DNA of 11,432 bases from an uncultured Actinomycetes bacterium (lineage in GTDB: Bacteria > Actinomycetota > Acidimicrobiia > Acidimicrobiales > Microtrichaceae), in the NCBI GenBank assembly GCA_903930035.1, contig CAIYXG010000543.1, positions 1 to 11,432 of the forward strand. The letters run 5' to 3'. Made by a program: the position numbers and the translations under genes. The notes beneath the pieces were generated by a model. That model saw only the letters and a program-made list of their open reading frames with translations, had not been told where the DNA came from and searched no databases. Below, one piece after another: positions 7,166 to 11,432 of the stretch; within the stretch, counting starts at the first letter, position 1; every line of letters begins with the position of its first letter.

Positions 7166-8392
7166 GTGGACGGCACCCCCACCACTCCCGAGCAGTCCGG
7201 CGCCGCGCTCCTGGTGCGCGTGTCGGGGCCGGACCGCCCCGGCATCACGACCGACCTCATGGACGTGCTGGACCTCTCGGGCGTCACCGTCCAGGACCTG
7301 GAGCAGGTGCTGGTCCGCGGCCACCTGACGCTGGCGGCGGTCGTCGAGGCCGGGCCGGGCGAGGCCGCCGACCCCGGCCGGCTGCAGGCCGACCTGGCGC
7401 TGTTCGCGGAGCGGCACCGGCTGTCGGTGGAGGTGGCCCCGGTGCCTGCGTCGGGGACCGAGCACCGTCGCGTCGACGCGGTCGTGGTGCTCGGCCACGA
7501 CCTCGAGACGGCCCTCTCCCCCACCGAGCTCGGCGACGTCGCCGGCGCGGTGGCCGCCGCCGGCGGCAACATCGACCGCATCGTGCGGCTGGCCCGCTAC
7601 CCCGTCTACGCCTACGAGTTCCGCGTCACCGGCGCCGACCCGGTGGCCCTCCGGCAGCACGTCGCCGAGGCGGCGGCCGCACACCGGCTCGACACCGCCA
7701 TCCAGGCCGAGGGGCTGGGGCGGCGGGCCAAGCGCCTGGTCATGATGGACGTGGACTCCACGCTGATCTCCGACGAGGTCATCGAGCTGCTCGCCGAGGA
7801 GGCGGGCTGCCTGGACGAGGTCCGCGACCTCACCGAGCAGGCCATGGCCGGCGGACTGGACTTCGAGCAGGCACTCCGGCGGCGGGTGGCGCTCCTCGAG
7901 GGCCTCGACCTGGCGGCGCTGGACCGCGCCCGTGGCCGCATGTCGCTCACCCCGGGTGCCCGCACGTTCGTCCGCACGCTGAAGCGGCTCGGCTACACGG
8001 TCGGTGTCGTCTCGGGCGGCTTCACCCACTTCACCGACCGGCTGGCCGAGGAGCTCGGCCTCGACCATGCCGTGGCCAACGAGCTCGAGGTCGTCGACGG
8101 ACGCCTGACCGGCCAGGTCCTCGGCCCCGTCGTCGACCGGGCGCGCAAGGCTGAGCTCCTGCGGGAGTTCGCCGAGGCCGAGGGCGTGCCGCTGTCACAG
8201 ACGGTGGCCGTGGGCGACGGGGCCAACGACCTGGACATGCTGGCGGCGGCCGGGCTGGGGGTGGCGTTCAACGCGAAGCCCGTCGTGCAGGAGGCGGCCG
8301 AGGTGGCCGTCAACGTCCCGTTCCTGGACGCGATCCTCTTCCTCCTCGGCGTCACCCGGGACGAGGTCGAGCGGGCCGACGCGAGCAGCTGA
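7166..8392 (+). CDS. serB: Phosphoserine phosphatase with two N-terminal ACT domains
   Basis: This 408-residue HAD-superfamily enzyme dephosphorylates phosphoserine in the last step of serine synthesis. Two ACT regulatory domains occupy about 14-90 (with GPDRPGIT, 21-28) and 104-180. The HAD core follows: motif I DVDST with nucleophile D195 and D197, motif II S283 in VSGGF, the motif III lysine at K328, and motif IV GDGANDLDM (350-358) with D351 and D355. The layout matches mycobacterial SerB2, where the ACT domains bind serine and give feedback control; the same is likely here. I chose the GTG at 7166, 7 bases after TACCGT; the in-frame GTG at 7142 would add eight residues but places the -10 inside the gene. 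The gene converges on the M16 peptidase gene with only 9 bp between the stops. Confidence 0.96.
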   Translation: MDGTPTTPEQSGAALLVRVSGPDRPGITTDLMDVLDLSGVTVQDLEQVLVRGHLTLAAVVEAGPGEAADPGRLQADLALFAERHRLSVEVAPVPASGTEHRRVDAVVVLGHDLETALSPTELGDVAGAVAAAGGNIDRIVRLARYPVYAYEFRVTGADPVALRQHVAEAAAAHRLDTAIQAEGLGRRAKRLVMMDVDSTLISDEVIELLAEEAGCLDEVRDLTEQAMAGGLDFEQALRRRVALLEGLDLAALDRARGRMSLTPGARTFVRTLKRLGYTVGVVSGGFTHFTDRLAEELGLDHAVANELEVVDGRLTGQVLGPVVDRARKAELLREFAEAEGVPLSQTVAVGDGANDLDMLAAAGLGVAFNAKPVVQEAAEVAVNVPFLDAILFLLGVTRDEVERADASS

Positions 8393-8401
8393 CGCCGGCG
8401 G

Positions 8402-9712
8402 TCAGACCTTCGTGGCCGTCCCCCGGGGGCCGACCACGGCCAGGACCTCGTCGCCGCCCAGGACCGTGCCCGCCACCCGGCGCACGTCCTCGGGGGTCAC
8501 GGCACCGAGCCGGGCCAGGTGCTCGGCCACCGGCACCGCACCCCCTCGGAGGCTCTCGGCCGTGCCCAGCCGCAGCATCCGGTTGGACGCGTCCTCCATG
8601 GACACCAGGAGCCCGCCCCGGAGGGCGCCGAGCGCCCGCTCGACCTCCTCCTCGGCGGGACCGTCGGCCGCGAGCTGCGCCACCTCGTGGCGCACGACCG
8701 ACAGCACCTCGCCGGCCTTCCCCGGGCTGGTCGTGCACGACACCGTGAGCGCACCGGCGTCCAGGTGCGAGGTGGCCGACGACGAGATGCCGTAGGCCAG
8801 CCCGCGCTCCTCACGGACCTCCTGGAAGAGCCGTGACGACGGCCCGGCCCCCAGCAGCTGGTTGAGCGCCGCGACGGCGAACCGGTCCGGGTGGTCGGCG
8901 GGGACGGTGCGCCAGGCCAGCGCCAGGTGCACCAGCTCGACCGGCCGCTCCTCCACCACCCGGGCCACCGTCCGGCCGTCCGGTGCCGCACGCACGGGGC
9001 GCTCCCCCGGCGGCCGGCCGCCGAACTGCGCGGCGGTCTGCGCCACCAGGAGGTCGTGGTCCACCATGCCGGCACCGACGACGACCAGGTTGGCCGGCTG
9101 GTACCAGCGGTCGAAGAACCCGGCGACCTGGTCGCGGGTGAGCGACGAGATGGTCGCCTCGGTGCCCAAGACCTCGCGACCGAGCGGATGGCCCGGGAAC
9201 AGCGACTCGAAGAGCCGGATGCCCACCACGTCGTCCGGGTCGTCCTCGACCGCGGCGAGCTCCTCGAGGATCACCTGGCGCTCGGCGTCGACGTCCTCGG
9301 CGCGCAGGGCCGGGCCGCCCACCACGTCGAGGAGCAGCGCCGTGCCTTCCTCCACCGCACCAGCGGGCACGCGGGCGTAGAAGACCGTGTGCTCGCTCGC
9401 GGTGTAGGCGTTCATCTCGCCGCCGACGGCGTCGACGTCGCACGCGATGGAGCGGGCGTCGCGGTCGGGCGTGCCCTTGAAGAGCAGGTGCTCCAGGAAG
9501 TGCGAGGCGCCGGCGAGCGGGCCGGGCTCGTCACGGCCCCCGACGGTCACCCACACCGGCACGGCGGCCGACCGGGCGGCCTCCATGGAGTCGGTGACGA
9601 CTCGGACACCGTTGGGCAGCACCGTCCTCCGGACGCGCTCGACGGGCGGTGGAACGTCCACCGCCCGTCGGGCAAGGAACCGGTCGGGCCGGCCGGGGAC
9701 CGGGTCGGTCAC
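8402..9712 (-). CDS. M16-family zinc metalloprotease (processing-peptidase-like)
   Basis: This is a 436-residue single-unit M16 (inverzincin) peptidase, a normal length for the M16B type. The inverted zinc motif HFLEH (71-75) and the third ligand glutamate in ILEEL (E150/E151, about 75 residues on) are present, so it should be active. The C-terminal half has RGLAYGISSS (303-312), the Arg/Tyr segment that helps hold substrate in this family. There is no signal peptide, so a cytoplasmic role in peptide or protein turnover is inferred; the substrate is unknown. The GTG start at 9712 overlaps the pnp stop by 4 bp (GTGA), which indicates translational coupling. The pnp-M16 pair is conserved in actinobacteria (gpsI-pepR in Mycobacterium tuberculosis). 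An acidic or short cleavage preference cannot be read from sequence. Confidence 0.95.
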   Translation of the reverse strand: MTDPVPGRPDRFLARRAVDVPPPVERVRRTVLPNGVRVVTDSMEAARSAAVPVWVTVGGRDEPGPLAGASHFLEHLLFKGTPDRDARSIACDVDAVGGEMNAYTASEHTVFYARVPAGAVEEGTALLLDVVGGPALRAEDVDAERQVILEELAAVEDDPDDVVGIRLFESLFPGHPLGREVLGTEATISSLTRDQVAGFFDRWYQPANLVVVGAGMVDHDLLVAQTAAQFGGRPPGERPVRAAPDGRTVARVVEERPVELVHLALAWRTVPADHPDRFAVAALNQLLGAGPSSRLFQEVREERGLAYGISSSATSHLDAGALTVSCTTSPGKAGEVLSVVRHEVAQLAADGPAEEEVERALGALRGGLLVSMEDASNRMLRLGTAESLRGGAVPVAEHLARLGAVTPEDVRRVAGTVLGGDEVLAVVGPRGTATKV

Positions 9713-11432
9713 CGGCGGCGGCCACCGCCGCGGCCACCACGACCACCGCGGCCGCCGCCTCCGCCGCCGCCACCCCGGACGGGGGCGGGACCGAGGTCGC
9801 CGTAGGTCTCGGTGAGCTCGGCGTCGAAGGTCTCCGAGAAGCTCATCTCGGTCCGACCCTCGGCGGAACCGCCGTCGGCTGCGTCGTCGGCGGAGTCGGA
9901 GCCAGCGCCCCGATCAGCTTTTGGGGCCGGGGGCTCCGAGTTGGCGAGCGAGAGCGAGATCTTCCCGTTGGGGTCGATGTCGTCCACGCGCACCTCGACG
10001 GCGTCGCCCAGGTCCAGGACGTCCTCGACCCTGTCGATCCGCTTGCCCCCACCGATCTTGGAGATGTGGAGCAGGCCGTCGCGGCCGGGGAGGATGTTCA
10101 CGAACGCACCGAACTTGGTGATGTTCACGCCACGGCCGTCGTAGACGGCGCCGACGTCGGCGGTCGGCGGGTCGAGGATCAGCTTGATCTGGCGCTCGGC
10201 CTCGTTCACCGCACCCATGTCGGCCGAGGCGATGGACACGATGCCCACCAGGCCGTCGTCGTCGACGGAGATGTCGGCGCCGGTCTCGCCCTGGATGGCG
10301 TTGATGACCTTGCCCTTCGGGCCGATGACCTCGCCGATCTTGTCGGCGGGGATCTCGAAGCTGATGATCTTCGGGGCGGACTCGGCCACCTCGTCGCGCG
10401 GGGCGGCGATGGCGCCGGCCATGACCTCGAGGATCTGCAGCCGGGCGTCCTTGGCCTGGTTCAGGGCGGCGGCGAGCACGTCGGCGGGGATGCCGTCGAT
10501 CTTCGTGTCGAGCTGGAGCGCCGTCACGAAGTCGGCCGTGCCGGCGACCTTGAAGTCCATGTCGCCGAACGCGTCCTCGGCACCGAGGATGTCGGTCAGC
10601 GTCGTGTACTTGCCCTCGGCGTGGACGAGGCCCATGGCGATGCCGGCGACCGGCGCCTTGATCGGCACGCCGGCATCCATGAGGGACAGGGTCGACGAGC
10701 AGACCGAGGCCATCGAGGTCGAGCCGTTGGAGCTCAGGACCTCGGACACCAGGCGCAGCGTGTAGGGGAACTCCTCGAGCGAGGGGATCACCGGGAACAG
10801 CGCACGCTCGGCCAGCGCACCGTGGCCGATCTCACGACGCTTGGGGCCGCGCATGAAGCCGGTCTCGCCGGTCGAGAACGGCGGGAAGTTGTAGTGGTGC
10901 AGGTAGCGCTTGCGCGACACCGGGTCGATGCCGTCGATCATCTGGTCCATCTTCTTCATCCCGAGGGTGGTGAAGTTCAGGACCTGGGTCTCGCCACGCT
11001 GGAAGAGGCCGGTGCCGTGCGCCGTCGGGAGCAGGCCGACCTCGGCCGAGAGCGGCCGGATGTCGGTCGGGGTCCGGCCGTCGATGCGGGCCCCCTCGTT
11101 GACGATCCGGGACCGGACCGTCTCCTTGGACAGGGCCTTGAAGGCGGCGCCGGTCTGCTTGGTGACGAGCGCCTCGTTGCCGTCGTCACCGACGACCTTG
11201 GGGACGACCACCTCGAGGACCTCCGCCTTGAGGGCGGACTCGGCGGCGGTGCGCTCGGCCTTGTCGGCGATCTGCATGACGGCACCGATCTTGGCGCCGG
11301 CCACGTCCTTGACCGCTGCGGCGATCTCGTCGGTGTAGTCCACCTGGACGTCGTAGGTCATCGGCGTGATCGGGCCCTTGGCGGCCACGACCTGCTCGAC
11401 GAGCTGGCGCTGGAGCGCGATCTGCTCCTTGA
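9709..11432 (-). CDS. pnp: Polyribonucleotide nucleotidyltransferase (PNPase), 5' end cut by window
   Basis: The visible 573 C-terminal residues belong to the phosphorolytic 3'-5' exoribonuclease that degrades RNA and can add tails. Most of the first RNase PH domain lies beyond the window. Numbering from the first visible residue: the all-helical linker comes first, then the second RNase PH domain with FMRGPKRREIGHGALAERAL (192-211) and the catalytic acids D286, D292 and K294 in EDAFGDMDFK (285-294). These match E. coli D486, D492 and K494. The KH domain has IGPKGK (369-374), and the S1 domain follows at about 426-496 (TKFGAFVNILPGRDGLLHIS). After S1 come a Ser/Asp/Glu-rich linker (about 500-551) and a Gly/Arg-rich tail (552-573). 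The stop overlaps the GTG of the M16 gene. No methionine at the window edge is the real start: the frame stays open to 11432. Confidence 0.97.
   Translation of the reverse strand, partial: KEQIALQRQLVEQVVAAKGPITPMTYDVQVDYTDEIAAAVKDVAGAKIGAVMQIADKAERTAAESALKAEVLEVVVPKVVGDDGNEALVTKQTGAAFKALSKETVRSRIVNEGARIDGRTPTDIRPLSAEVGLLPTAHGTGLFQRGETQVLNFTTLGMKKMDQMIDGIDPVSRKRYLHHYNFPPFSTGETGFMRGPKRREIGHGALAERALFPVIPSLEEFPYTLRLVSEVLSSNGSTSMASVCSSTLSLMDAGVPIKAPVAGIAMGLVHAEGKYTTLTDILGAEDAFGDMDFKVAGTADFVTALQLDTKIDGIPADVLAAALNQAKDARLQILEVMAGAIAAPRDEVAESAPKIISFEIPADKIGEVIGPKGKVINAIQGETGADISVDDDGLVGIVSIASADMGAVNEAERQIKLILDPPTADVGAVYDGRGVNITKFGAFVNILPGRDGLLHISKIGGGKRIDRVEDVLDLGDAVEVRVDDIDPNGKISLSLANSEPPAPKADRGAGSDSADDAADGGSAEGRTEMSFSETFDAELTETYGDLGPAPVRGGGGGGGGRGGRGGRGGGRRR
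9712..9777 (-). repeat. Low-complexity GGN/CGN run encoding the Gly/Arg-rich PNPase tail
   Basis: These 22 codons before the pnp stop are almost only glycine and arginine: eight consecutive glycines, then three RGG-type units and a closing RRR. The DNA is an imperfect trinucleotide run of CGG/GGC type, prone to length change by slippage. In proteins such RGG-like tails usually bind RNA. Confidence 0.75.

Noticed and set aside
8393..8401. Terminator between serB and the M16 gene
   Set aside because: Only 9 bp separate the two stops, and I see no stem-loop with a U-run; transcription of both genes probably ends inside the opposite gene.

Overview
The window is visibly very GC-rich bacterial DNA, with GTG starts as common as ATG, short gaps and long open frames on the strand opposite real genes. 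The order pnp, M16 zinc peptidase, then dapB a little further along is characteristic of Actinomycetota. A SerB with two ACT domains, an acyl-CoA ligase, a crotonase and two TetR regulators fit the same phylum. I infer a high-GC aerobic actinobacterium, possibly an Acidimicrobiia-like lineage; the class is a guess. Eleven protein genes fill the window, two of them cut by its edges. I see no tRNA, rRNA, CRISPR array, insertion sequence or prophage gene.

Left part (1-4558, all minus strand). Read in the direction of transcription: an AlkK-like fatty acyl-CoA ligase, a SURF1 cytochrome oxidase assembly protein 6 bp later, and a TetR regulator whose GTG start overlaps the SURF1 stop by 4 bp. After 59 bp comes a second, related TetR regulator, and then a diiron ferritin-like protein whose C-terminus runs off the window start. 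The 59 bp gap between the regulators holds TGTCA/TGACA inverted-repeat boxes and a -10-like TATTGT.

Middle part (4559-8392). A divergent DedA/VTT-like membrane protein (plus) shares an 85 bp promoter region with the ligase; this region holds a 7-2-7 inverted repeat. It converges on dapB (minus), which lies downstream of a crotonase-fold protein (minus) that lacks both hydratase glutamates. Divergent from the crotonase is serB (plus), and the two appear to share overlapping -10 elements.

Right part (8402-11432, minus). pnp (N-terminus beyond the window) reads into an M16 peptidase gene through a 4 bp GTGA overlap. The PNPase ends in an acidic linker and a Gly/Arg-rich tail.

The genes cover RNA turnover (pnp), protein processing (M16), lysine/peptidoglycan precursor synthesis (dapB), serine synthesis (serB), acyl-CoA metabolism (ligase, crotonase) and respiration (SURF1). 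No clearly new multi-gene system is visible. The points most worth a second look are the crotonase without its catalytic pair, the DedA-like protein without its conserved arginines, the regulator-diiron protein pair with its operator-like boxes, the repeated TANNNT element 7-8 bp before start codons, and the RGG-like PNPase tail.
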